Source of the DNA: Trichomonas vaginalis G3
Taxonomy: Eukaryota; Parabasalia; Trichomonadida; Trichomonadidae
Assembly (NCBI RefSeq): GCF_026262505.1
Contig: NC_067203.1
Location: 6,696,001 to 6,760,000 of the forward strand
Length of the DNA: 64,000 nucleotides
Reading direction: 5' to 3'
Shown: one piece after another, positions 39,659 through 50,629 of the stretch
Layout of the letters: each line of letters starts with the position of its first letter
How positions within the stretch are numbered: position 1 is the stretch's first letter
Translations under genes and position numbers: made by a program
The notes under the pieces: generated by a model
What the model was told of the DNA's origin: nothing
Database searches by the model: none
What the model saw: the letters and a program-made list of their open reading frames with translations, nothing else

Positions 39659-42600
39659 ATGAAATTCCTTCTTGATGGAGATCTTTATTTGGCAATATTA
39701 TCTCCAGAAGGGGAATTAACACCTCCAACATCAGGACTCAATAAAAGTACACTAGAGAGCCTTCATATCGTATTTCCAATTTATAATCAATTTGAATTAA
39801 AGCAAATATCGAAAGAAATGGCAACATGTCATAATAAATTAGAACCAATTACATCCAGATTCTTTCCTTTGATATACCAACCTGAAATAATTACAATTCT
39901 TACCTCGAAATCAGATTTTATTTTGGAATACTATTCATATATTTCATATTACATATTAACAACGTACTTATCATGGGAAATGAACTACACTCCTACTAAG
40001 AATCCTATATATTCTGTTCCTTTGTTAGAATCAATTCTAGAAATTTGTTGTCCAAAAGGAGTAGTAATCAATCAAAAGATATACACTATGGGGATATCAG
40101 CATTTTACATGATATTTTCAAAAATTGCAAAACAATCAAATTTTTCATTATTTGCTCCATTTTTTGAGCCATTACAAGTTTATTTCATCTCATTACCAGA
40201 ATTACCAGATGAGTCAATAAATCTTTTAGCATCAGCTCTAGAACAATTAACAAATCATTCAAATTTTCAAATTACAAACGACATCATTCCTTTATTGAAT
40301 ATAATCTCGAAATACATATATGAATTCCCTGGCGAAATATCCCATAGCATTCTCGATCAAATTATTTCACCTTTGGAATATCAAATTTCAAAGTTATCAT
40401 ATGAAGGTTTAAACTTCTTATCATTGATTGCAAACAGAATACCAGATGATGTATTGCTCAGATTATTCGCATTATTCACAAATTCTTTAACATCTTTTAT
40501 ATCAAGCACAAAATTTAAATTTCCACAACCAATTGATGAAATTCGTGAAGATCTACCAACAATGCCTGTAAAGGAAGCAACGTACAGAGTTGAATCAAAG
40601 AAAACTTTCTTAAATGGAATTAAATTTCAAAATCCTCCGAATTTTCCTGACAAACTTGAACTGAAGACCATTTTAACCAAAGATTTATTCATCAGACTAT
40701 CTCTCATCGTTAAATCATGTTCACACAGCGAATCTGTCTCCAAATTATTAATAAATAACATTGAACTTATACTAATTAACTCGAAAGACCAACCATTCTA
40801 TCTTGGCTTGACAGCAACATATCTATATCTATGCAAACACCTCAATAAATACTTAGATCGACCAACAATGATAAGTATTTTGTTGTCAAAACCGTATTTC
40901 GATCCAAACATAACCGTTTTTGACAATTTAAAGGATTTTGAATCAATTGATACTATGAGATATAGTATATTAGAATTAGTTGTTAAAGAAGGCTTCGATG
41001 CGATCAATGTTGCTATACAAACATGGATTTTGCAACCTCCTCTTTTTGCAGAAATAATTTTGAGAATAAATCGGTTGTTAACTGTAGAAATGTTCAATTA
41101 CAAGACAACAATACAGTTCTCGAAGACGTTAATGGCTATATCATTGTATTACCAACAGATGAACTTCACAACTAATTCTCCTTATGTAGAAACAACGAGA
41201 AAAGCAATTTTTATGTTGATTACGAGAATTTTAGAATATCAAGAATTGCAAAAATTGTTTTATAATTGTTCTATATTTAATACATTTTTCTTTTCATTTA
41301 TTTTTGAAGAGCCATTACGGCCTTTCATTTTATCCAATTTTTTGCAGTTTTTGACAACAAATTTTGCAAATGAAATGATTGTTTCTTCAATTGCACAAAT
41401 TTTTGATATTTGCTGCAGTTACATCGACCAAGAAGACTATCAGATCATTGCAACTTCCATATTACAAGTCCTCAATGACTCTTTGATACATAACTCCCAA
41501 AATGTTCAACCTTTTTCTCACTTTTCTGGTCCAATTTTGACTTCACTTCCAAGATTAAAAGTGACAGAATCTTCTCAAACTTTGATGTTGAATTTTCTTC
41601 ACTTTTTGACATTGATTTCCAACAAAATTTCATCTCCGCAAGTTTTGTCATTGAACTCAACATTGAATAGAGTATTTGCTGATGACTTTCCTAATGTTCT
41701 TCAACAGAAACTTTTGCAATTTATTGCAGGAGAACCATTGACTTCAATGAAACCAAATTTTATAATAGGCCAACCAAAAATTTTACAAATTTATCTTGAT
41801 TTTTCTATCAACAAAAGTGAAGATCCACTTAAATGCATGCAATATATTTATGATCTACTGAATGCATCGATGTCTAATATTATTGTTTGTCATGAAACTA
41901 ATTTCGATGTGAGTTTACTTGAACTCATAAATAAAATGGCAGGAAATGAAGAAAAATCAGAATTAGTTAAATTATTAATGGACATTTTCTGTAAGATAGC
42001 TATTGAATCATCATCTGTCAATGTTGTACATAAGTTTGTATCATTCATGAGTCCTATAAATGGAAGATATCTTCCAAATAACCAAGAACTTTATCTCAAA
42101 ACTTTAAATGTTTTGTTAATTGATGAACTCAAAAAACCAAATGGTTATTTATCATATATTTCTAAAGGAGATTACTTAGAAATAAATGGTGTGACGGGTG
42201 AAATGATAAATGATGATTTCACAGCAAGTTGTTGGATATTTATTGATAACGCTGTTGCTCAATATAAACCAATTTTGTTTTCAGTTGTTGATTCGAGAGA
42301 TAGAAGATTAGTTTTGTTTATATCAGGTGGAAACTTGTTCTGCACACAGAGGAATACAACTGAAGAATCAACAGGTCACTTGGAAATCAAACTTCCATTG
42401 ATGTCATGGATTTTCATGACTTTTACTTATAAAAATAATAAAGATGGTTCACAAGTAAAAGTGACATATAATTTGGTCGAATCAAAAACAATGGATTTCA
42501 GTTTGATGTCGCTTGAAAAAGGACCTCTTAAAATAACTTACGGAGGTTTCGTAAATGAACCATTCCAGACAAGACAAAATGTTAAAATTTGTTCTTTGTC

Positions 42601-45600
42601 TTTACACTCGCCATCGATTAAAACCGCTGAAATTCAAAATATTTACAACGGTGGTTTACTTTACACAACTTTTGACACTAACCAGACATTGTTCGCTTAC
42701 GTCTTGAAATCAAGCGGTATTAAATTAACCGCAATCCAAAGATACGTGTCAAAACCGTCAATTTCAATAAATGTAAATTGCACGGAAACAATTTTACCAC
42801 AGAGCTTTGCAAGCTGCTTGACTAACTATTGCAAGCCTGAAATATTATTACCTCTCTTCGCCCAATTCGATATGACATTTGTAGACATGACGAAAATGTC
42901 AAATTTGCCAAAACTTGTCATTGAATGTTTAAGTAATTGTTTATTTTTATCCAACGAAACACAAGAAGATTTCCACAATTCCAATGGTTTCTCGGTCATA
43001 TCCCATTTATTAAACAATCTCTCCACAGAACACATTAATTACCATTTGTACACACAGTTCTTTGGCTTGTTACAATCCTTGAATTCACAAGAACTCCAAT
43101 TTGACATCATTTCTGAAATTTTGTTGTTCGTTCCTTTGTGGATGAAAAGTGACTATGAAAACCATATTAAAATATTGAGACATTGGGGAAGAGTATTATT
43201 CCCAAGTTTCAAAAATTTGATACAAAGCAGAATTCCAATAAGAACATTCTTTTCGATGTTGAGATTATATTATTTCTACGAACAAAGTGAAAACATCGAA
43301 TTTAATGTTCCAAGATTTGATTCAAAAAGAGAAAATATTAATGAATGTCGACAAACAATATTGATGTCATTGATTGATATGGCCATTGATACATTCTGTC
43401 AAAAAGACTTGCAATTGTTTGTTTCTCATTGTTTGACAATTGTTGAAACAGAACAAGTCAGTGATTTATTGGAATTTTTGGAAGAACTTTCGAAGAAATC
43501 TCCATTAACTATCAAAAGAATTGACTTTGATTGTTGTTCTTTCCTTTTCTCATTGATACAAAGGAACACAGACAATATGATGAGAAGAGTTATATCTCTA
43601 TTAATTACATTGTCACAAAACAACATCTTGATTTATCCTTTGGATTCCGTTTTCCAAGTTTTTCTGACAAAATTGACACCAAATTATGTCAATTTTTCTT
43701 TATTCGAATATATTTTGACGAAAGTCAAATTTGGAATACATGAATTGTTCCCTGTTTTAGTTTGGATGTCTTTAGTTTTGGGTTTGAACTATACAAAAAG
43801 AATATTTTCGGAAGTTAAACCTTTCAAAGACTTCACAACCCATTTGTATTGGTCTGTTTGGCCAATTATAAGTTTATATCATTACAATGACAGTGATTTG
43901 AATTCCATGATATATGAATTCATTTCAAAATGCTCCATTAACAATATAAGTGTTTTGTTTTGCATGATATCGATTGTAGGGCATTGTTTAAATGTTGATT
44001 CAAGTGAAATGAAGTCAAACTTTTTAACAAATGTTGCACAAATGATGACAAGTGACAGAAAATTATCGAAAGCAGATATTTCTTCATTTTTCAATGTCAC
44101 AAAATTCTTTTTGTTCTACAGATCAAACAAAGAAAAGAATAAGACATTGCAAAGATTGTACAAAGAATCTGATTTCTTCACATCGAATGATTTCGTGATT
44201 ACAGATCCAAACCAAAGATTGAAGATGAAACAAAGTATGTCATTGAATAATTTGTCACATACTTTTGCTCCTCAACAAATTCCTCTTGAAAAATTATCCA
44301 AAAATAGATCATCAGAGAATTTGATTCATAATTCATCTCCTTTAATATTTTACGAGGATGATAACCAGACAAATCCATCATTATTAGAAAATACCTTCCA
44401 AAATAAATCATCTGGAAAAGAAAATCAAAAATTAGAATTAGAAAAAGTGACAGATAATAATTCTAATTCTTCAAAAGATATTCAAGTGAAAATTTTGACA
44501 CAAAATGAAACAAGTTCTAATGGAAAAGAAACATCATCTGATGAAATACCAATTACAGAAAACAATGCTTCAATTGCAGATGGAAAACATAATATGTTCA
44601 ATGATGATAAAGTGAAACCAAGTTCCACACCTTTATCATTCTCTTTCAAGAAGATTTCATCAAATTCTTCTTCAGAAAATGTCACGGAAAGTTTGCTTCC
44701 AAGAAATCTTTCTTCTGATAATTTTGTAATGCATGAAGAAGAAAATCATGTGAAAGAAGTAATTCTCAAACCATATTATTTGATAGACAGGATTCTGAAA
44801 ATGCCAAATCTTCCAGATAAATACTATTTCGGATTGAGATTGGATGAAAATGCAAATTGGTTGGATTATATTTTCGCACTTTTTTGTTTGTCACTTTTCC
44901 ATAGATTTGACAGCCGCAGTTTCTTTGATGTTGATTTGTTAATTAGTTCCTATTTATTATATTCACAACCAGATGTTGTCATTGATCACTTGGATGCTTT
45001 GAAACTCACAAAAGAAGAGAAAAATGATCATATCACATTTATTTCTTTGATTAATCACCATGCGAAAAGATTAGGATATGGAGAGATAATTGAAGTGAAT
45101 AAATGGAGTGAAGAAGATGCTTATTTATGTCTCCAAAGACAGCAATTTCTTATGGACGACAAAATGGTTTCAATGATGAATTTTGTTTTCAAGAAATTGC
45201 AGAAAAGTTATGAAGATGTTTCATTCGAAATGTTGAAGATCTTCATATTCCCAAGTGATGAATTAGTTACAGAGTCAATTGATTATCTCAACAAATACTT
45301 CCAAGAAGAAAAAGAAAAATCCCACAAAAATTATCACAAATGGAGTTATTTGTGGCGAAATTTGGCTGGAGAATTGGCACCATGGAATTGCAATCCAAAC
45401 GAAAAGATCTATTACAAGAGAGATCAAACATCATGTGTCTCTTTCTGTCCGTTCAAACTCAAGAGAGATTACAAACACAACCAACACATCGATGCTTCTG
45501 TTTCTAGAGATACTGGATCAAGAGTTTCCGGAGCTGAAATGGCTGAAATCGAAAGACAAAAGAGATTGCAGATGTATTCTAATGAGATGCCAATAGATCT

Positions 45601-47806
45601 TCTTGTCATTAATAATGTCCATGATAAGAATAACACAATAGGAAACCATAACTTGAAATTCGAAACATTTGAAGTTTCTTTGATTTCGCCTAAAAAAGTC
45701 AAAGACGGTTTTCTTAAAATAACCGCTGATTCTATCGTCATGCAAATAGAGAACAGCTACAAGATCATCCTTGGAGAAGAGATAGAACATATTTTCTTCA
45801 GGAGAAGGTTCCACAGACCAAATTCAATTGAAATATTTACAATTTTTGGCAAAAATTATTTCATTCATTTTCCAAAACATAATTCATTGTCTATTATCTC
45901 AAAAATCCAATCGACAATGACCCTCCCTAACATAAAGACACTTCAGACAAAGGACTTCTACTCATATTTCAAGTCTTTGCAAATGACAGAATTATGGCAA
46001 AACCATCTTTTGTCGAATTTCGATTATTTGATGTCACTTAACATTTTAAGTGGTCGGACATTTAATGATCTTAGTCAGTATCCTGTTTTCCCATGGATTA
46101 CCGCTAATCATTTATCTGAAACAGTTCAAATCAATGACAAGAACTTTTTCAGAGATTTTTCGAAACCTATTGGAGCATTGACAGATGAAAGATTAAATGA
46201 AATCCTGAAAAGAGTTCCTGATTTGGCTCTTGTCGGAGAGAAACCATATATGTATGGAAATGGCTATTCGTGCATGTTGACTGTTTGTTTGTTTATGTTG
46301 AGAACAGAGCCATTTACAAGTTTGCACATTGATCTACAGAGTGGAAGATTCGACCACGCGAGTAGAATCTTTTCATCAATAGAAACAACATGGGAAATGA
46401 TTTCAAGTCATGTTTCTGATTACAGAGAATCCATTCCAGAATTTTTCTTCTTCCCAGAATTCCTCATGAATTTGAACGAATTCGATTTAGGAAAGAACAA
46501 AAGAGGACCAATAAACGACGTCGAACTTCCTAAATGGTCAAAGAACGCATACGAATTTGTTTATTTGAACAGAAAGATTTTGGAATCAGAATATGTTTCT
46601 CAACACATAAATGGATGGATTGATTTGATCTGGGGATATAATTCACGTGGAGAAAATGCTGTTAAACACAACAACGTTTTCAAACAGGAAATGTATGATT
46701 CCGCGTGGACAGAGAAGACATTGAACAACTCAAGACAGAGGTCCGAAATCGAGGCAACTCTTTGCCATGTCGGACAAATGTGTCCTCAGTTGTTTTTCCA
46801 TCCACATCCTTTGAGAAACATGAAATCGAAATACAAAAAGTTTGAAAGGAACATCAATGTCAATCTCTCAAACATGAGCATTGTTTTAGCACGTATCAAT
46901 GCAGAGAATGACTTGATTAAAGTGTCAATGACAGAATCAAAAGGAAAAACATTTATTTATTATTTCGATTTAGGACAAGAAGTTTTCAACGAAAAAACAG
47001 ATGTTACTTTTCTCAATAAAGAATTTAAGAACTTCGAAATACTCAACTACGATTCGCCTCAGAAGCAATCGCAGTATACAACAATCAACCATGAAAAGAT
47101 TGCTTGTATTTCGAATATTAATAGAAGACTTTACATTGTCAATTTTAAGAACTATACAATTGAGAAATTTGAAGAAATTTCGAATGAAGTTCACTCTGTT
47201 TGTTCATTAGTTGATGAGTTCTCTGTTGCAACATCAAGTTCTTCTGTTGTTGTGTTCAGGAACTTCAAGAAAGTCTGCACATGCATGAGCTACAGAGAAG
47301 GAATTTCATGTTGTTTTTCATCATCAACTTTCCATATTTCTGTCATCGGAACAAGAGATGGATTCATTTTAATTAACTCTATTCCTAGTGGCGAATTGGT
47401 TAGATCTATCGATATGAAGGAATATAGACCACAATCTATCTTGATTACTCCTGGTTGGGGATTCATTTTAGTTTATGCAACAAAAATTGTTGATTACAAA
47501 GTTAAATATTCTCTTCAGTTGTTTAACATCAACGGCGGATTCCTTCGTGAAAAAGAGTTGGATTCTGCAATTGTCTACATGCAGACATTCACTTCCAGAG
47601 ATGGTTTCGATTACATCTTGATGTCTGATGACAAAAATAGAGTTTATCTATTTGAAGCTTTCTTTTTGGACATTTTAGAACCAGTGACAAGATTTACATC
47701 CCATATCTGCGCTCTAAGATTCTTCAAGGATTTCGACTGTCTGTGCATTGTCGGAACAGATGGGAAAGTTTCATTTTTAAGTTGTAAGATACCGAATGTT
47801 CTTTGA
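39659..47806 (+). CDS. BEACH-domain / WD40 protein (LRBA/neurobeachin type)
   Basis: A 2715-residue giant cytosolic trafficking protein. Residues 1-840 are alpha-helical, armadillo-like. A concanavalin-like domain lies near 845-990 (DDFTASCWIFIDNAVAQYKP). A long Ser/Asn-rich linker is at about 1510-1700. A PH-like domain (about 1985-2090) precedes the BEACH domain (about 2100-2370), shown by the family hallmark FDYLMSLNILSGRTFNDLSQ then YPVFPWI, RIFSSIETTWEM-type sequence, SIPEFFFFPEFLMN and LPKWSKNAYEFVYLNRKILE. Four or five WD40-like repeats finish the protein (2420-2710). BEACH proteins regulate vesicle fusion, lysosome size and membrane sorting. The length and domain order are those of the family. 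Confidence 0.95.
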   Translation: MKFLLDGDLYLAILSPEGELTPPTSGLNKSTLESLHIVFPIYNQFELKQISKEMATCHNKLEPITSRFFPLIYQPEIITILTSKSDFILEYYSYISYYILTTYLSWEMNYTPTKNPIYSVPLLESILEICCPKGVVINQKIYTMGISAFYMIFSKIAKQSNFSLFAPFFEPLQVYFISLPELPDESINLLASALEQLTNHSNFQITNDIIPLLNIISKYIYEFPGEISHSILDQIISPLEYQISKLSYEGLNFLSLIANRIPDDVLLRLFALFTNSLTSFISSTKFKFPQPIDEIREDLPTMPVKEATYRVESKKTFLNGIKFQNPPNFPDKLELKTILTKDLFIRLSLIVKSCSHSESVSKLLINNIELILINSKDQPFYLGLTATYLYLCKHLNKYLDRPTMISILLSKPYFDPNITVFDNLKDFESIDTMRYSILELVVKEGFDAINVAIQTWILQPPLFAEIILRINRLLTVEMFNYKTTIQFSKTLMAISLYYQQMNFTTNSPYVETTRKAIFMLITRILEYQELQKLFYNCSIFNTFFFSFIFEEPLRPFILSNFLQFLTTNFANEMIVSSIAQIFDICCSYIDQEDYQIIATSILQVLNDSLIHNSQNVQPFSHFSGPILTSLPRLKVTESSQTLMLNFLHFLTLISNKISSPQVLSLNSTLNRVFADDFPNVLQQKLLQFIAGEPLTSMKPNFIIGQPKILQIYLDFSINKSEDPLKCMQYIYDLLNASMSNIIVCHETNFDVSLLELINKMAGNEEKSELVKLLMDIFCKIAIESSSVNVVHKFVSFMSPINGRYLPNNQELYLKTLNVLLIDELKKPNGYLSYISKGDYLEINGVTGEMINDDFTASCWIFIDNAVAQYKPILFSVVDSRDRRLVLFISGGNLFCTQRNTTEESTGHLEIKLPLMSWIFMTFTYKNNKDGSQVKVTYNLVESKTMDFSLMSLEKGPLKITYGGFVNEPFQTRQNVKICSLSLHSPSIKTAEIQNIYNGGLLYTTFDTNQTLFAYVLKSSGIKLTAIQRYVSKPSISINVNCTETILPQSFASCLTNYCKPEILLPLFAQFDMTFVDMTKMSNLPKLVIECLSNCLFLSNETQEDFHNSNGFSVISHLLNNLSTEHINYHLYTQFFGLLQSLNSQELQFDIISEILLFVPLWMKSDYENHIKILRHWGRVLFPSFKNLIQSRIPIRTFFSMLRLYYFYEQSENIEFNVPRFDSKRENINECRQTILMSLIDMAIDTFCQKDLQLFVSHCLTIVETEQVSDLLEFLEELSKKSPLTIKRIDFDCCSFLFSLIQRNTDNMMRRVISLLITLSQNNILIYPLDSVFQVFLTKLTPNYVNFSLFEYILTKVKFGIHELFPVLVWMSLVLGLNYTKRIFSEVKPFKDFTTHLYWSVWPIISLYHYNDSDLNSMIYEFISKCSINNISVLFCMISIVGHCLNVDSSEMKSNFLTNVAQMMTSDRKLSKADISSFFNVTKFFLFYRSNKEKNKTLQRLYKESDFFTSNDFVITDPNQRLKMKQSMSLNNLSHTFAPQQIPLEKLSKNRSSENLIHNSSPLIFYEDDNQTNPSLLENTFQNKSSGKENQKLELEKVTDNNSNSSKDIQVKILTQNETSSNGKETSSDEIPITENNASIADGKHNMFNDDKVKPSSTPLSFSFKKISSNSSSENVTESLLPRNLSSDNFVMHEEENHVKEVILKPYYLIDRILKMPNLPDKYYFGLRLDENANWLDYIFALFCLSLFHRFDSRSFFDVDLLISSYLLYSQPDVVIDHLDALKLTKEEKNDHITFISLINHHAKRLGYGEIIEVNKWSEEDAYLCLQRQQFLMDDKMVSMMNFVFKKLQKSYEDVSFEMLKIFIFPSDELVTESIDYLNKYFQEEKEKSHKNYHKWSYLWRNLAGELAPWNCNPNEKIYYKRDQTSCVSFCPFKLKRDYKHNQHIDASVSRDTGSRVSGAEMAEIERQKRLQMYSNEMPIDLLVINNVHDKNNTIGNHNLKFETFEVSLISPKKVKDGFLKITADSIVMQIENSYKIILGEEIEHIFFRRRFHRPNSIEIFTIFGKNYFIHFPKHNSLSIISKIQSTMTLPNIKTLQTKDFYSYFKSLQMTELWQNHLLSNFDYLMSLNILSGRTFNDLSQYPVFPWITANHLSETVQINDKNFFRDFSKPIGALTDERLNEILKRVPDLALVGEKPYMYGNGYSCMLTVCLFMLRTEPFTSLHIDLQSGRFDHASRIFSSIETTWEMISSHVSDYRESIPEFFFFPEFLMNLNEFDLGKNKRGPINDVELPKWSKNAYEFVYLNRKILESEYVSQHINGWIDLIWGYNSRGENAVKHNNVFKQEMYDSAWTEKTLNNSRQRSEIEATLCHVGQMCPQLFFHPHPLRNMKSKYKKFERNINVNLSNMSIVLARINAENDLIKVSMTESKGKTFIYYFDLGQEVFNEKTDVTFLNKEFKNFEILNYDSPQKQSQYTTINHEKIACISNINRRLYIVNFKNYTIEKFEEISNEVHSVCSLVDEFSVATSSSSVVVFRNFKKVCTCMSYREGISCCFSSSTFHISVIGTRDGFILINSIPSGELVRSIDMKEYRPQSILITPGWGFILVYATKIVDYKVKYSLQLFNINGGFLREKELDSAIVYMQTFTSRDGFDYILMSDDKNRVYLFEAFFLDILEPVTRFTSHICALRFFKDFDCLCIVGTDGKVSFLSCKIPNVL

Positions 47807-48029
47807 ACATTTAATTTATATATATAAATTTATAGAGTTTTATTTTTAAAAAAATTAGTTTTCTCATTCATGTTTTATTTTTTCCCCAGCAACTTAACTT
47901 ATACATGAAACATCTGAATATCATCTTAAAGTCATTTAAGCCAAAATGTCCCATTATGGAATTTCATGTATAAAATCGTTTCGGCAATAGCTCAAAAAAA
48001 AATGCCAACATCAAAATTTTAATATTTTC
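47807..48029. other. Short intergenic spacer
   Basis: 220 bases between two plus-strand genes, with T-rich runs and a possible poly(A) region after the BEACH stop. No feature recognised. Confidence 0.4.
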
Positions 48030-48713
48030 ATGTCTGGAAATCAGTCCATAAAATCGAAATCTTGTCGAAAAAAATTAGATAATGAAACCCATAATACAAC
48101 TAATCCTAAGATAAAGGACTTCTTTGACAAGAACCAGGAATTTTTAGAAGATTTAGATGAGAATGATCTGATGCAACTTCTTTCAATGATGCGTGAAAGA
48201 AATAAACCATCTAGAGATGTATTAAATAAACTCTCAGAAGAAAATCCAAAGTCACCAACAAGAACTATCCATAATGGTAAATCAGATAAAAGTAATATTC
48301 ATAATGCACATTCTAAACCAAGAGATATAGATGTAATTGGTGGCATGAAGCCGCAACCAGGAGATATAGATATTGTTGAGTCCAATGAATGTTATAGTAA
48401 CAAAATAAATCCAAAAATAGGAGATTTAGATATTGCCGAGACTAGCAAACATCGTAAGCATAAAGTAAAACCAATAAGAGGAGACATCGGTATTGCTGAG
48501 TCTACTGAACATTATAGGGTAAGAGAAAAAACGCAACCGGGAGATATAGATATTGTTGAGTCCAATGAATATTATAATCATAAAGTAAAGCCAAAAATAG
48601 GAGATATAGATATTGCTGAGCCAACTATTGGAGATATCGATATCGTTGAGTCGCGTGAATCTTATAACGATAAAGCAGAGTATATAATCGGAGATATTGA
48701 TATAGCAGACTAA
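48030..48713 (+). CDS. Protein of 20-residue GDIDI repeats
   Basis: A 227-residue protein of unknown function. The N-terminal 70 residues are polar and helical (FLEDLDENDLMQLLSMMRER). From about residue 95 a 20-residue unit recurs about six times: KPQPGDIDIVESNECYSNKI, PKIGDLDIAETSKHRKHKVK, PIRGDIGIAESTEHYRVREK, and so on to the final GDIDIAD. The core is GDIDI(V/A)E followed by a polar, often Tyr-containing stretch. At the DNA level the period is exactly 60 bases over 48356-48700, with a shorter 36-base unit near the end, so the repeat grew by tandem duplication. No known domain is recognised; the strands could stack as a beta-solenoid. Highly acidic hydrophobic-alternating repeats resemble phosphorylation or scaffold modules, but this is only a guess. 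Confidence 0.65.
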   Translation: MSGNQSIKSKSCRKKLDNETHNTTNPKIKDFFDKNQEFLEDLDENDLMQLLSMMRERNKPSRDVLNKLSEENPKSPTRTIHNGKSDKSNIHNAHSKPRDIDVIGGMKPQPGDIDIVESNECYSNKINPKIGDLDIAETSKHRKHKVKPIRGDIGIAESTEHYRVREKTQPGDIDIVESNEYYNHKVKPKIGDIDIAEPTIGDIDIVESRESYNDKAEYIIGDIDIAD

Positions 48714-49315
48714 GAAATGTGCACTTTTAAGACAATGATTATATTTTTAAGAGTACCTTCACACCAATTTCACTATTTTTTCAGCTTCTAACGGTGTGCA
48801 GCACAGCTGTGCGCCGATGGGATGTGCTTTCTAATATATTTTTTCGTCATCTTTAATTAAATCAAATTAGCTATCTAAACTTCATATTTTCGGTTTATAA
48901 AATAATAGCATATATCAAGTTGAGTTATATTATACTGTGGATTGATCCATTTAAATCTCCTTTTTTGAAAATTCAATGATCAATTAATTTCAAAAATAAA
49001 TCAGGTGTGAAATTCAATTCCAAGCATTTAATTTTGTTTCTAATCCTATTCGATATCATAAGCAATTATAAAGTTTGTAATAATCTCATTAATCTTGTTT
49101 GAATATAATCATCTGGATGTAAATCTTATTGATTTCAACTTTCATATTGTTATTTTGTCATTTAATACCTATGATCTTAATTAATGTTCATAAATTATTT
49201 TCGAAATCTTTGTGATCATTGATTCCCACATGTCTAGCACAATATTTATTTCTTATATTGAGTTTAAAAGATATTTATATGATAAAATGCAAATGAGGCA
49301 TTTTAAAAATTATTA
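48714..49315. other. Intergenic region with GC-rich palindrome
   Basis: About 600 bases. GCACAGCTGTGC at 48801-48812 is a perfect 12-base palindrome within a GC-rich patch (GGTGTGCAGCACAGCTGTGC) that is unusual in this AT-rich setting. The rest is featureless. Confidence 0.5.
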
Positions 49316-50629
49316 ATGTCCGACAAAGACATTCATCCAAATAAATTCAGCGAATTTCGAAGTATCTATAAATACTACATTGATTCATATATTGCGTTAT
49401 ATCAGCTGAAAACGGAAAAGGAAGAAGATTTAAACTCAATATACAAACTGATCAAAACAGAATTGATTGATTCAAAGAAACATCCTCCTCAAATTATTAT
49501 GCGAGACATTTTATGTATCATTAGGTATAATAATCGCTATACAAAGTCATATTTATCTCTTGTCAAACTCATATCCGATGATTACCATGTCACAGAGGTC
49601 AGAAATGTTGCACTTATGCTAAAATTTCTGTTTTATAAAGAATATGGGATTAAATTAGACAAATTTGATAATTATAAAAATAATAGATTACAAAATCCGG
49701 ATATTCATCCAGAAAATACAATTTACAGAGCAATTGTATATAATGACTTAGAAAGATTCATTGCATTCACGGAGACTGATGGGTTTGATAAAGATCAAAA
49801 ACTTAAAAGTAGTTTATATCCATATTCTTACGAAGGATATTCATTACTTGAATTATGTTGTTACCATGGAGCAGTTGATTGTTTCAAGTTATTAAGAACG
49901 AAATTTCAATCAAAAATAACTCAAAGATGTCTTAAATTTTCATTTTTAGGAGGAAATCCAGATATCATGAGCGAATGTTTGAAATATCAAACACCAGATG
50001 AAGAATGTATGGAATATGCAATTATTTCACACAATATTGATTTTGTTACATTCTTAATGAATGAATACAATATAGATATAAATTTAGATTGCTGCATAAA
50101 ATATAATAATCTTGAATCATTTTTAGTTTATTTCGATCAAACCAATGATATTAACAAATGCTTTGTTTACTCAGCGAGGTTCAATATTCCATCTCTTTCC
50201 GAATATTTCCTATCACATGGAGCAAACAGCAATGAAAAAGATAAAAATGAAGAAACCGCTCTTCATAAAATAGCAGAATATGATTGTAAAGAAACAGCAG
50301 AACTTCTTATTTCACATGGTGCAAATATCAATGAAAAAAATAAAAATGGAGACACCTCTCTTCATATTGCAGCGCTTAAAGATTGTAAAGAAATAGCCGA
50401 ACTTCTTATTTCACATGGTGCAAATATCAATGAAAAAAATTTAAATGAAGGAACTGCTCTTCATAATGCAGTATTAAATAATAGAAAAGAAACAGTAGAA
50501 CTTCTTATTTCACATGGTGCAAATATCAATGAAAAAGAAATACATGGAAAAACCGCTCTTCATATTGCAGCAAAATATAATTATAAAGAAATAGCCGAAC
50601 TTCTTATTTCACATGGCGCACAAATATAA
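49316..50629 (+). CDS. Ankyrin-repeat protein with DUF3447-type N-terminus
   Basis: A 437-residue protein of the large trichomonad ankyrin family. Residues 1-180 match the trichomonad-specific DUF3447 layout (helical, then YEGYSLLELCCYHGAVDCFKLL). Degenerate ankyrin units begin there and become regular from about residue 300: four or five near-identical 33-residue repeats (HGANINEKNKNGDTSLHIAA, ELLISHGANINEK) with the TALH and HGA signatures. The repeats are nearly identical at DNA level, a sign of recent expansion. Such proteins serve as protein-binding scaffolds; a specific partner cannot be inferred. Ends in HGAQI with a short final cap. Confidence 0.9.
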   Translation: MSDKDIHPNKFSEFRSIYKYYIDSYIALYQLKTEKEEDLNSIYKLIKTELIDSKKHPPQIIMRDILCIIRYNNRYTKSYLSLVKLISDDYHVTEVRNVALMLKFLFYKEYGIKLDKFDNYKNNRLQNPDIHPENTIYRAIVYNDLERFIAFTETDGFDKDQKLKSSLYPYSYEGYSLLELCCYHGAVDCFKLLRTKFQSKITQRCLKFSFLGGNPDIMSECLKYQTPDEECMEYAIISHNIDFVTFLMNEYNIDINLDCCIKYNNLESFLVYFDQTNDINKCFVYSARFNIPSLSEYFLSHGANSNEKDKNEETALHKIAEYDCKETAELLISHGANINEKNKNGDTSLHIAALKDCKEIAELLISHGANINEKNLNEGTALHNAVLNNRKETVELLISHGANINEKEIHGKTALHIAAKYNYKEIAELLISHGAQI

